Assembly: GCA_010094045.1 (NCBI GenBank)
Contig: ML986597.1
Span: 112,526-176,525 of the forward strand
Origin: Lojkania enalia
Taxonomy: Eukaryota; Ascomycota; Dothideomycetes; Pleosporales
Direction: 5' to 3'
DNA: 64,000 bases
Within the stretch, counting starts at the first letter, position 1. The number at the start of each line of letters is the position of its first letter. The translations under genes and the position numbers were made by a program. Shown here piece by piece: positions 51,340 to 63,097 of this stretch. The notes under the pieces were generated by a model. It was given only the letters and a program-made list of their open reading frames with translations, did not search any database and was not told where the DNA came from.

Positions 51340-53291
51340 ATGCCAGACCAAGATACTCAAATTAATGGTCACGAGCCGTCCACAAGTGCGGTAAAGACCG
51401 AAGTGCAAGCTGCACGTGCTCCCGAAGGATCCCTTTCACCCTCTTACCCACCACCCTTGGTCTTTAGCATTAATCTTTTTGCACTCTGTATTGCCGTATT
51501 TTGCGTTGCGCTGGACAACACCGTTCTTGCCACCGCGACCCCCAAGATCACAGATCAATTCCACTCGCTACAGGACGTTGGATGGTACGGTTCAGGTTTG
51601 TGATCTTCCTTACTTTCATGCTCTCGTCCAAGAGAACTGATGAGAATTTCGCAGCTTACTTTCTCACAACATGTGCTTTTCAACTTCCCTTCGGCAAGAT
51701 CTATCGCCTATTCAATCCCAAATGGGTATTTCTTGCTTCGCTCGCCATCTTTGAAGTGGGTTCTCTGGTGTGTGCTGTTGCACCATCTTCTGTGGCATTG
51801 ATCGTTGGAGTACGTACGCTGCATCATGAATACTCAGCACACACTAAGCTTTGCATTTAGAGAGCGATCGCTGGAGCTGGAGCGGCAGGCGTGTTTAGCG
51901 GGGCACTCATTATCATCGGGCATACCTCCCCAATGCACAAACGTCCAGTATGGCAAAGCGTACTTAGTGGAATGTTCGGTATTGCGTCATCGATTGGACC
52001 GCTTGTGTGTAACCAAATTAGATCCACATTTTAACCCTACGCTAATATAATATCAGATAGGGGGTGCATTCACTGATCATGTGACATGGAGGTGGTGTTT
52101 CTACATTAATCTTCCCCTTGGGTCAGTACTTCCGGATTGGGTATCATCGGCTTACAATTTTTAATGACTAACTTACACGTTTCACTTTATAGATTCGTAA
52201 CTGCATCTATAATTGTGTTCTTCCTTCGCCTCGCTCAAACCACCAATTCTCTCAAGGATATGACCCTTTTCGAAATATTCTGGAATTTGGATCCGCTAGG
52301 GTTCGTCCTGTTCTTACCGAGCATGATTTGCTTGTTTCTTGCTCTTCAGGTAATGCACTTCCGGTCTTTCTATCGTTTCAATCTCGCTGACTTTTGAAAG
52401 TGGGGAGGTACAACTTACGCCTGGGATAATGGGCGCATTATCGCACTGTTTGTAGTCTTTGGTATTACACTAATCGCTTTCGTTGGTGTCCAGGTTTGGC
52501 TTGGCGAAGGAGCAACGATTCCTCCCCGTATTGCGACTCAGCGCACAATGTGGTCCGCCAGCTGGGTGTCCTTCTGCATCTCAGGGGGCTACTTTCTCTT
52601 CATATATTTCGTGCCTATCTATTTTCAAGCAGTTAAAGGAACAACAGCCCTCCAATCTGGGATCGACAACATACCACGACTACTTGCAAATGTTCTTACC
52701 ATCATGGTCTCCGGTTTCGGGGTTAGCAGGTTTGGTTACTACAATCCTTTTGTTTATGCCAGCGTTATTCTCAGTAGCGTTGGAGCAGGCATGTTAACAA
52801 CGCTTACCCCCGATGCGAGTGCTGCCGAGTGGATTGGCTACCAGATTCTGTACGGCATTGGGTCCGGAATGGGATTCCAACAGCCTCCCAATGCGGCTCA
52901 GGCAGTCTTGCCTATAAAGGACATGCCGACAGGAATTGCGGTCACAATGTTTTTCAGGCACTTTGGCGCAGCTCTTTTCGTCATCACGGGCAATAACGTA
53001 CTAAACACAAAGCTGTTCCAGTACCTCTCCGCCTCCTCAACTCCCGGCGTCAGCGCCGAGGCGGTGGTGGCGGCCGGTGCTACATCGTTTCGGAACGTGG
53101 TCCCATCGCAATCCTTGGACGCTGTAATAGGCATGTACAACCACGCTGTACAGAAGACATTTGAACTTGGCACTATTATTTCGAGCCTAGCAGTCATTGG
53201 CGCAGTGTTCATGGAATGGAAAAGTATGAAACCGAAGAAGTCGCCCCTAAAACTGGTCGAAAATGGTGCGGCCGAGAAACCTGAAAATTAA
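51340..53291 (+). CDS. MFS drug/metabolite exporter (14-TM DHA type)
   Basis: This is a plasma-membrane proton antiporter likely to export the cluster product. Six exons by my model, 51340-51595, 51655-51809, 51861-52004, 52057-52121, 52193-52349 and 52401-53291, give 555 aa; introns are 51-71 bp and phases are consistent. The first TM carries [11 protein letters not shown], the DHA14 motif D1. Across intron 1 it continues W-Y-G-S-A-Y-F-L-T. The [11 protein letters not shown] block and I-G-P-L-I-G-G, formed across introns 2 and 3, are the family's motif C-like segment, followed by [12 protein letters not shown]. Length and motifs match aflatoxin-pump-like transporters of fungal clusters. The start ATG has AAA before it. 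Confidence 0.9.
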
Positions 53292-53720
53292 GAAGCTGGC
53301 CATGTTCGGCTTGAGGTTCCCCCGAATGGACTGAGGTACGTTGTAACTCACAACACGTTGCATTATGTAAGCTGCATAACGTCGCACGAGAATGATCAAA
53401 ATTGGTAGCCTTCCATATGTGGAGACATTAGGAAAATTCATTCACTCGGATGGAAATAGACTCATGTGACCACAAGAATACTATAGAAAATGAAAGTTGA
53501 TAATCTTAACACTGCTCCATTTCACTGTTGTGGTACAAACAATCTTTGAGTGATTACAAAACTAGAGCCAGAATGGTGATCTATTTTCGTAACATGGTAG
53601 TACGCGTCTTAAACTAGTCTCACGCAGAAGGTATCCCAGACTCAGCCCTATGCAGAGTAACCATGGCTTATCGCAAAATCCATGGGATTACTAGTTAAAC
53701 GATCTTGTTGCCTAGTTAAT

Positions 53721-53768
53721 GGTCGGGAAGTAAGAATGCCCGACCGTAATGTCAGATGCGGACTCCGA
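53721..53768. promoter_or_regulatory. Candidate Zn2Cys6 binding sites upstream of the PKS
   Basis: GGTCGGG (53721-53727) and CCCGACC (53739-53745) form a perfect inverted repeat over an 11-bp spacer. Just downstream, 53758-53768 reads TCGGAGTCCGC on the minus strand, which matches the AflR consensus TCGSWNNSCGR at 10 of 11 positions and includes CGG-N3-CCG. They lie about 290-335 bp before the PKS ATG. Confidence 0.4.
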
Positions 53769-53937
53769 CTGTTTTTTCAGCTATCGGGGTATGCCTAGCC
53801 GATTCCCGTACGAGGAGTTCGGGGAACAAATTCATGGCTCTAGTATCCATTCCAAGATGACGTTATACTGGCTATGGAGTAAGGGCTGTATGAGTTGCAA
53901 GAGTACTCTGCTACATCATGTAAATAGGGAAGCTTAA
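53749..53937 (+). pseudogene. Possible relic of a NACHT/NLR P-loop region
   Basis: A short frame reads R-F-P-Y-E-E-F followed by M-T-L-Y-W-L-W-S-K-G-C-M-S-C-K-S-T-L-L-H-H-V. The second block has the order and spacing of the Walker A segment of fungal NACHT proteins (W-I-x-G-K-x-G-S-G-K-S-T-L), but glycines essential for nucleotide binding are Cys, Met or Lys. Nothing up- or downstream continues the domain. It may be a decayed fragment or chance similarity. Confidence 0.2.
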
Positions 53938-54055
53938 TAGCCATGTATTAGCGGACTGTATAAGTCTAGCACCCCTTTGTGTGGAGTGCCTCTGGTCGAA
54001 CTCAAACTGCTAAGCATACCTAAATTGCGGAAGTCTTTGCATTGATCTCTTGAGC

Positions 54056-57000
54056 ATGGCGGAACTTCTCACACTTTACGTCTGTGGCGACCAGACATAT
54101 CAGCCTAACCTTAAAGGGCTGCTACGCTACCGACAAAACGCCATATTGGAAGACTTCCTCGTCAAAGCATACGACGCAATCCGGACAGAAATATACAAGT
54201 TGCCTCATCATTTCAGGGACGATCTTCCTCGATTCACATGCTTTGATGACCTAGCTATGTGGAAACAAGATGAAAAGCGATGTGTAGCCCTAGACATGGC
54301 TGTTACCTGTATGTATCAGCTTGGACTTTTCATCAGGTAAGTTGAAACGCATATCATACCCAAAAAAGTGGGAAAGCTAAAAAAAAAAATATGAAGCCAG
54401 GCGGATCCTTCGTATCCTTGCGTGGATAACGCCCGTATCCTAGGCATATGTTCCGGGACTTTAGCTGCGGCTGCCATTAGCTGTGCCTCTAGCACACTCG
54501 ATCTCGTCCCATTGGCTGTTAGTGCAGTCATCGTAGCCTTCAGGACGGGTATGCATGTGACCGACGTTGGTGAACGGCTCGAGCGCTCGCAGGACTCTGA
54601 TCAGACCTGGGCAATGATAGTTTTTGGTCCGGCTTGTTCTGAAGGCGTAGATAGATTCAACGAAGAAACCGTAAGGGAACGCCTGCAGACATAATACCTT
54701 TCCTCTATAGCTGACATGATTAATAATTAGGCGCTCCCGTTGACTAGCAGACCCTACATTAGTTCATATAGCCCAAACGGAAATACTGTGAGCGGCCCAC
54801 CGAGCTCCTTGGAACTGCTCAGCAGCTCTGAGGAATTCAAGAACATTAGGTTCAAGAGAATTCCAATTCACGGACCATATCACTCTCCACACCTTTTCTC
54901 CCAAGAGGATATTGAATACATTGTTGGAGACTTGACTATTGCTAACTCGGATTTACGCCCTAACAAGATTCCTGTTTTCTCGAGTGTTGAAGCCGTTATG
55001 GAAGAAGGGAACTTTACAAGTCTCCTCAAGGCGGCGGTTCGACAAATTTTACTACAGCCAATTCGCTGGAACACAATCCTTGAAGAATTGCAAAAATGTA
55101 TCCAGAGATTGGGTCCAAAGTCATTCAGTATTGTACCTATCGGAACTACTGCGGACCAGCTCATTTATGCTCAACTCAAGCAGACGCCGCTGCGTGCCTT
55201 GCTGCCAGAGCGGCCAACGGAAAGAAATGCCCCTCTACTAGAAGATCCTTCGCTCTCTAGCCCTAAGAAGCCAAAGTTGGCTATTATCGGAATGTCAGGA
55301 AGATTCCCTGGCGCCAAGGACAACGAAGCCTTTTGGGACCTTCTCTACCAAGGCCTGGATGTCCACAAGTCTGTTCCACCCCTACGCTGGGATGCCAATA
55401 CGCACGTGGATCCCACTGGCAATGCAAAAAACACAAGTGCAACGCCGTTCGGCTGCTGGCTTGATGAACCAGCGGTGTTTGACGCACGTTTCTTCAATAT
55501 CTCTCCACGAGAAGCACCACAAATTGACCCTGCGCAACGGCTGGCTTTGATGACTGCTTATGAAGCAATCGAGCAAGCTGGAATTGTCCCAGACACGACG
55601 CCCTCGACCAGACGCGATCGAGTTGGCGTTTTTTACGGCGTAACTAGCAATGATTGGATGGAGACCAACAGCGCCCAAAATATCGATACGTACCTTATCC
55701 CAGGTGGGAACCGGGCTTTCATACCCGGAAGAATCAATTATTATTTCAAATTTAGCGGCCCTAGTTATGCTATAGATACAGCATGTTCTTCTAGTTTGGC
55801 CGGTATTCACCTCGCATGTAACTCGCTGTGGAGAGGGGATATTGATACGGCCATTGCTGGCGGGACAAACGTCCTTACCAATCCCGATTTCACTGCTGGG
55901 CTCGATCGTGGACATTTTCTCTCGAGGACTGGAAACTGCAAAACATTCGATGATTCCGCTGATGGATACTGCCGTGGAGAGGGGGTTGGAACAGTGATTA
56001 TCAAGCGTCTTGAGGATGCCATTGCTGACAATGACCCAATTCAAGGATTGATCCTTGGTGCCTACACCAATCACTCGGCAGAGTCAGAGTCTATTACCCG
56101 ACCACATGTCGGAGCTCAGCGTGCCATCTTTAGAAAAGTTCTGAACCAAGCTGCCGTGGACCCCTATACTATTAGCTACGTGGAGATGCACGGAACAGGA
56201 ACCCAAGCAGGTGACTCCGGAGAAATGTCTAGTGTTCTAGAAACCTTTGCACCACCACTAAATAAGGTTAAGAAGGGTAGGAGTACTGATCAGGCTCTCT
56301 ATCTCGGATCTGCCAAGGCGAATATCGGGCATGGAGAGGCTGCCTCTGGTGTCTCGAGTGTCATCAAAACACTGCTTATGATGCAAAAGAACACCATAGT
56401 TCCACATTGTGGTATCAAAACCAAGATCAATCACAGATTTCCGACCGATCTCTTAGAGCGGAACGTCAGAATCGCAAAGGAGCCAACTCTCTGGGAAAGA
56501 AACTCTGATGCTTCGAAGCCTAGGCGGGTATTTGTGAACAACTTCAGTGCCGCAGGTGGAAACACGGCACTCTTGCTCGAAGATGCACCATTGCAACAAA
56601 ATATTCCTACTAAGCAAGATGACCCCCGAGGCCCTCACGTCATCGCCGTCTCGGCCAAGAATGGTGTATCTCTACAGGGCAACCTTAAGTCTTTGCTAGG
56701 TTTCTTGAAGCAGAATCCGGACCTCTTCATGAGTCAGCTCTCATATACGACAACAGCGCGACGCATTCATCACCAACATCGCGTTATGCTCACCGGAATA
56801 CGTATTGAAGACATTTGTGATCAAATCGAGGGTGCCCTTCGAGACGACACGGGCATGACAAGGCCAAAGGGCGCCCCCAAGATACTCTTTGCTTTTACAG
56901 GTCAGGGCGCCCAGTATCCGGGGATGGGAAAGCAACTCTTTGACAATTTCTCACTGTTTCGCTCGGAAATGCGCCGACTGGACACGATTGGGAAGAGCTT

Positions 57001-60000
57001 AGGCTTCCCGTCCCTATTACCTGTTATTCATTCTAAAGAACAGGACATCAACAACTTCGCGCCAACAGCCGTTCAGCTGGCAAGCGTCTGCATGCAGATT
57101 GCACTTACAAAGCTGTGGGCATCGTGGAACATTACTCCTATCGCCGTAATTGGTCATAGCCTAGGCGAATACGCGGCTCTCAATGTTGCAGGAGTACTTT
57201 CGGACGCGGACGCCGTATACCTCGTTGGCAAGAGAGCTGAGTTATTGGAAAAGACGTGCACGCGCGACACCCACTCAATGCTTGTTGTCAAGGGCTCAGT
57301 CGATGTTATCGAAAACGTCCTTAAGGATAAGAAATACGAAATCTCGTGCATCAACTCTCCCGTGGAGACAGTCTTATCCGGATCAAGTAAGGATATATCA
57401 AACTTCCAGGAATCGCTTGCCGATGCTGGAATAAGATCGACCTTGCTGAAGGTCCCCTATGCTTTCCATTCCTCGCAAGTTGATCCGATAATGGTGGACT
57501 TCAAGAAACTCGCAGGTGGTGTAACATATTCCAAGCCTAGTATTCCAGTCCTCTCCACCTTAGATGGCTGTATTGTGAATGACGCGGGTAAATTTACCCC
57601 TGAATACCTCGTCCGCCAGTGTCGTGAGCCTGTCAATATGCAGAAAACCCTCATGACAGCGTACAGCGAGCATAACCTGATAAGTCAATCGATGGTTCTC
57701 GAGCTAGGTCCGCATCCCGCTATTTCAGGTATGGTCAGGGCAGTTCTAGGACAACAAGTGGTATGCCTTTCCTCATCACAGCGTGGCAGATCATCCTGGC
57801 AGGTTTTGGCGACAACACTAAAAGCACTTTATAGTGCAGGCGCCGATATCCGCTGGCTTGAATATCATCGTGACTTTAGCGCCTCTCACAAGGTCATATC
57901 TATGCCTGCATACAGTTGGGATTTGAAGGAATACTGGATCCAATATGTCAACGACTGGTCATTGCGCAAAGGGGATCCGCCTTTGATGTTTAGCAATTCC
58001 TCAGGGATTGAAAGCACAACCATCCACCGTGTAGTTGAAGAGACTGGAGACTCCGAAAAGACTCATATCATTGTAGAGGCAGATATCACACGGAAAGATC
58101 TTAGCCCATTGGTCCAAGGACACGAGGTCGACGGGATACCGCTCTGTACTCCATCTGTATATGCAGATATTGCTCTATCTCTTGGCAAGTACGTTCTCGA
58201 GCGCTACAGTCCAAACAAGCATAAACAAATTATCGATGTGTCAGAAATGACCATTTCTAAGGCCTTGATTCTTCAAGCTGGGGCAACTCAGCAGCTCCTT
58301 CAAGCCCATGCTGATGTTGACTGGGCCTCGAATGCAGCGATTATTAAGTTCATGTCATTCGATGTGAGTATTCCTCTGAATTATTCTTCCGTATTTCAAA
58401 CTAACTATTGTTTAGAGCAAACAGAAACTGCAGGAGCACTCACGCTGCTGTTTACGCTTCAAGGAGAAGAGTCATCTGCAGGTTTTAGAAAAAGAGGCCG
58501 TAAACTTACGTCGAAAAATGCAAGATCTACGCGAAGGAATTGCCCTTGGCACAGCTATGCGCTTTAATAGACCTATGGTGTACCGCATGATCCGACCCCT
58601 AGCACGATTTCATGACGGTTACCGGGCTATCGACGAGATCGTCTTGAACAGCAAGACGCTGGAGGCCTCGAGTCACCTCAGCTACGGAAGCGTTGAGAAG
58701 GGTGGCACTTTCCACACTCATCCAGCAATAATCGACTCTCTCTCGCAGTCCTGCGCGTTCACTATGAACTGTAATGATGACTCCGATCTAGACGTCGAGG
58801 TCTTCATGAACCATGGATGGGACTCTTTTCAGATCTTTGAACCGATTGACTTTGACAAAGAATATACCACTTATACAAAGATGGTTGAAGGGAAGGACAA
58901 ATTGTGGCGTGGGGACGTAGTGGTCTTCGATGGAGAAAGAATCGTGGCATGTTTTAAGCAGATTGCGGTCGGTGTTTCTCACACATTTTTGTTTGCTATA
59001 GTTTTCGCTAATTCTCTATTTTAGATTCAAGGAGTTCCCCGGAGAGTTTTGAAAGTTATCCTCTCGCTTGAGAGTGGAAGCAGGCCACAAAAGCAACGGT
59101 CAACTCCAAACATAGCGACAGCGCCTACAAAGGTATCACGAGATCCTGCCCCAGTCGCCAGAGAGTCAGAAGCCTCGAAGATCTCACAGGCATTGTCGAT
59201 TATTTCAGAAGAAAGTGGGCTCGCGGTCACAGATCTAACAGATGGCACTGTTTTCGGCGATGTTGGCATCGATTCTCTTCTTGGTCTAACAGTCTCCGCG
59301 CGATTCAAAGAAGAGCTGGATGTAGACCTCGACTTCAACTCTCTATTTTATGAGTATCCTACCGTTAGCGATCTTAGGGCACTCTTAGGAGGTTCTGGGG
59401 ACGGCTTAGCGAGAGCTAAGGTCCGCACCACACCTGGATACAGCACGTCTGAGGCAGGCTCTGCGACATCCTCGTCGAAATCCGGTAAAACAGGCATCAC
59501 TACACCTGATATCGATGATGAAATATTCTCTCAGAAGGGTATTGACTTCCAACAAGTTCTACAGATCGTTTCCGAAGAAAGTGGAATGGCCATTGAAGAC
59601 CTTACGGACGACACCAATTTCGCTGACTCCGGCGTGGATTCGCTTTTGTCACTTGTTTTGGTCAGTCGTTTTCGCGACGAACTCGAGCTTGACATTCAGC
59701 ACGAATCTCTCTTCCTGGAATGTCCAACTGTCGCCGATCTGAAGCGCTTGCTTCTAGGAGATACCAACGACGCAAATCCTATCCAGCTCCAAGCTGAAAC
59801 CAAGCAAATCTCTACACCAGTCTCTAATACTGTGGGGAAAGTGCTCGATAGTTCGAATATCACCACGCGTGTGGTCGATAGTCAAAATGCTTCTCTCGCA
59901 GGCCGCAAGCGAGCTGTCGATAGTTATGTCAAGAAGTACACTGCGGAGCTTTCTCTGCCAGCCTATTATGTTAAACGCTATAATTCGAGTAACAATGATA

Positions 60001-61124
60001 AGGTTATTCTGATCACCGGAGCCTCAGGAAGCTTGGGAGGCCACCTCGTCTACCACATCGCAGCTCTTCCCGATGTGAAATTGGTCGTCTGCCTCAACCG
60101 TGAAAACAGAGCCGAGCCGTATGTGCGCCAACAGAAAGCTATGAGGGAGAAGGGCATACGATTCCCTGAGGTGCTCAAGCACAAGCTGAAGGTGCTGCAG
60201 ACTGACAGCTCCAAGCCAATGTTTGGATTGCCAAGAAGCGAGTATGAAGGGCTCGTGAACTTAGTCACACACCTTATTCACAACGCGTGGCCAATGAGTG
60301 CAAAGCGTCCTCTGGACGGCTTCGAGTCGCAGTTTCAGGTCATGCGAAATTTGATCGAGTTCGCCTATACTGTCTCATCCCGACGTCCAGAGAGCTTTAA
60401 GTTCAGCTTCCAGATGGTATCTTCCATCGGCGTGGTTGGACACTACGGACTTGGGAGTGGCAAAAAGACCATAGTTCCAGAGGAGAGGGTTACTATAGAT
60501 GCAGTGCTGCCTAATGGGTACGGAGAGGCCAAATGGGGTTGTGAGCGGATGCTTGACGAGACTCTACACAAGTATCCCGACCGATTCCGTACAATGGCCG
60601 TCCGTCTGGGACAAATTGCTGGCTCCAAAACTAGCGGGTATTGGAACCCAATGGAACATTTCGGGTTCTTAATAAAGTCATCACAAACGTTGAACGCCCT
60701 GCCGGATCTCGGCGGTGGCCTATACTGGACGCCGGTCAACGATGTTGCCAGTGCATTATCAGATTTGGTTCTTTCTGACCGTACACCTTATCCAATTTAC
60801 CATATCGAGAGCCCAATAGGCCAGTCCTGGAGCGAGATGACATCCATTTTGGCCGACGCGCTGAAGATCCCTCCTAAGAATATCATACCGTTTGAAGAAT
60901 GGGTAGAACGCGTGCGAGCGGCTCCGCAACGAGACAATCCCGCAGCGACACTCCTTGACTTTCTCGACGATAACTTCCTCCGAATGTCGTGCGGTGGGCT
61001 CGTTCTAGACACGAAGAAAACTCTAGAGCATTCCGAAACTCTTGCTGCTCTTGGACCAGTGAGCGAGGAGGTAGCGAGGAAATATATTCACATTTGGAAG
61101 GAGATTGGGTTTTTGAAGCCCTGA
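54056..61124 (+). CDS. Non-reducing polyketide synthase, SAT-KS-AT-PT-ACP-ACP-R
   Basis: This iterative type I PKS builds an unreduced poly-beta-ketone, folds it to an aromatic and releases it reductively. Five exons, 54056-54336, 54397-54670, 54731-58363, 58416-58967 and 59025-61124, give 2279 aa; introns are 60, 60, 52 and 57 bp. SAT has G-I-C-S-G with Cys112. KS (about 368-790) has Cys537, His672 and His719. AT (about 902-1215) has G-H-S-L-G with Ser995. PT has His1316 (G-H-E-V-D-G) and Asp1503 (H-P-A-I-I-D). ACP1 has Ser1664 and ACP2 has Ser1786 (both D-S-L). The reductase domain has T-G-A-S-G-S-L-G-G at 1911-1919 and Y-x3-K at 2079-2083. There is no C-methyltransferase and no thioesterase. 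The product is expected to be an aromatic aldehyde. Fusarubin-type synthases share reductive release, but I infer no orthology. The donor of the last intron (58968, or 58974) is uncertain by two codons. Confidence 0.95.
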
Positions 61125-61233
61125 TAATAGAGGTTATAGCGTAATGCAGATTCAGTTCATTCTATTTTTAATTAAGAGCAACTAGCATTAAATTGGTTAG
61201 ACTACTAGTTTTTGTAAGGTTATATGTAACGTA
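61125..61233. other. Short 3' flank of the PKS up to a transposon
   Basis: Only 109 bp separate the PKS stop from the pogo element. The bases are ordinary in composition and must hold the transcript end unless it runs into the transposon. Confidence 0.6.
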
Positions 61234-63095
61234 CTGCACAAGCGAGCTGAACACCCAAGCGAGCTGATCATGATGCCAAGACCACACCAAAATCGCGACT
61301 ACTTTTCGCAAAATATTGTACTTTCTTGCATTCTATCGTACTATATAGTATAGTAGCCTATTCTTCTATATCTATAGCATCATTTTTACACGTCCGCGAG
61401 TTATGCCCAGCCTCGCCGCACTGCCTGCAGCGCCTTTAAGTCGGCTGGCCTCCATCAACGCGCGCCTTCTTCCTACCCTTCTTCCTATCAGTACGAGCGC
61501 CAAACTCTTTTAGAGCAGTTAATTAAGCGCCTTCTTCAATCGTTAGGTTGCCTTCCTTCTATACACGCTTTCCTTTATGCGATCGACGTCGTGTGGCAGC
61601 CTTATTAGCTGCTTAAAGCTCAGCGACCTGAGCGCGCAATAGTACGTTTTTATATATTATATACGCAGCACCCTTTGTGAACTGTTTAAACGCCTCTACT
61701 ATTAAAGTAGACGAACTATCTAGGTGCTTTTAAACTCTTGATCGAACGTACGCAGATTAAGACCTAAATTTGATAGGATTACTTGGTATTTTTAACTCCT
61801 AAGAGGTATCTTTAACTATAGGGGGTATTAGCGTACGCAGTTAAACTTTAAGCTTTAATAGTATTATATCTAGGTTAAATAGAACTAGGCTAGCGCCTTA
61901 AAAGCTACCTAGGATATTGCTCTTTATAATTGCTGCGTTAAAAGCTGCTTTAAAGTAGGGTAAGAACTTGATTTTTATAATGTAGTTAATATAACCGCGC
62001 ATCAGCTACTCGACTTAGCGCCTATATATAGTCTTTAAAGGCGAGAAATAACCTATATCTAGTAGCTACAGTAGGTGCAATAAATGTAGAGGCATATAGA
62101 GAGTAATAATATTCTTTTCCTCGTAGAGCTGCCTAAATTCAAGTAAGTTATAGCTTTTATAACTGTCGAGAATTAGTAATTAATACGTACTAATAGTACG
62201 ATCCTTTATATATATGTTAAAGTACTTTAACTACTTAATACTAATATTATTTATTATCTAGCCGTTATTAGTAACCTATATAGCCTAGGTTAGTAGAATA
62301 TTATCTTCTTTATACTATATAGAGAGGTAGTAGGTACCTGTAAAGATAATAAAAGGTAGTATTATCTATCCTATCGCGTTAATACTCTAGATAACTATAG
62401 TCTATTTATAATTACCTAGCTAGAGCTGCTTTAGTCGATTATATCTCTTAGAGCTAGTAATTACTACTTCTATCAATATTACGCCTATTATAAAACCTGA
62501 TTTATTAAAGTTATATATATCTTTGTTAATAATACTATACTTAGCCTTTATATTCTATATAAGGTAGAACCAGCTTCTTATAACCTTAGGATCTTTATAT
62601 TTAGCTCTTAAATAGTCGTACTTTTAATTGAATTTAACCTTAAGCTTAGATATACGTTTAATAAAGTTCTCTACCTAGTTCTTTCTAACCTAGCTAGTAG
62701 AGTATATAGCTAGTAGTAAATTAGCTATATTTTAAATAGTAGTAAGCTGCGGCGGAAATCCTCTTATATCTAGATCTAGTATGTGCTAAATAATTACCTA
62801 CTCCTTAATCTTACTAAGCTTTATTAAATTAGGCCGGTAATCGCGTTATAGAGCTGTTCCTCGCCTTTATATACTAAGTATACTTTAGGAGATATTATAG
62901 ATTAATATAACACGATATATAGTTAGTATTATATCTTATTAAAGAGCTTAGAGTATAAGCTATATTCTAGCTTCTTTCTAAATTAATTCTACAGTTGTTA
63001 GTTATAGTATAATACTATAAAGTATAATTATCGCGATTTTAGTAGAGTTTTAGTATTATAATTAGCTTATTTAGGTAATTAGCTCGCTTATATAG
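61234..63095 (-). mobile_element. pogo-like DNA transposon, family A copy 2
   Basis: It is 1862 bp and flanked by TA at 61232-61233 and 63096-63097. The terminal inverted repeats are about 67 bp. The left reads CTGCACAAGCGAGCTG, with a second AAGCGAGCTG 17 bp on, and ends ACCAAAATCGCGA; the right pairs with it after RIP-type changes. The minus strand encodes a decayed pogo/Fot1-type transposase. The catalytic block reads Y-N-F-N-K-S-G-F near 62490-62520 (usual N-F-D-E-T-G-F), and a C-terminal zinc knuckle C-R-Q-C-G-E-A-G-H-N-S-R-T-C is still intact near 61400-61450. The left third is barely mutated, while the right two thirds are RIP-type. Confidence 0.92.
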
Positions 63096-63097
63096 TA

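Larger units (their letters stand above)
53292..54055. promoter_or_regulatory. Promoter region of the polyketide synthase
   Basis: This 764-bp tandem intergenic region holds the 3' end of the transporter and the PKS promoter. It contains the inverted repeat at 53721-53745, the near-AflR site at 53758-53768 and a possible decayed coding fragment at 53749-53937. Confidence 0.5.

Noticed and set aside
55382..56074. 230-codon open frame antisense to the PKS ketosynthase
   Set aside because: It lies antisense to the strongest conserved KS region and has no recognisable motif; it is a coding shadow.
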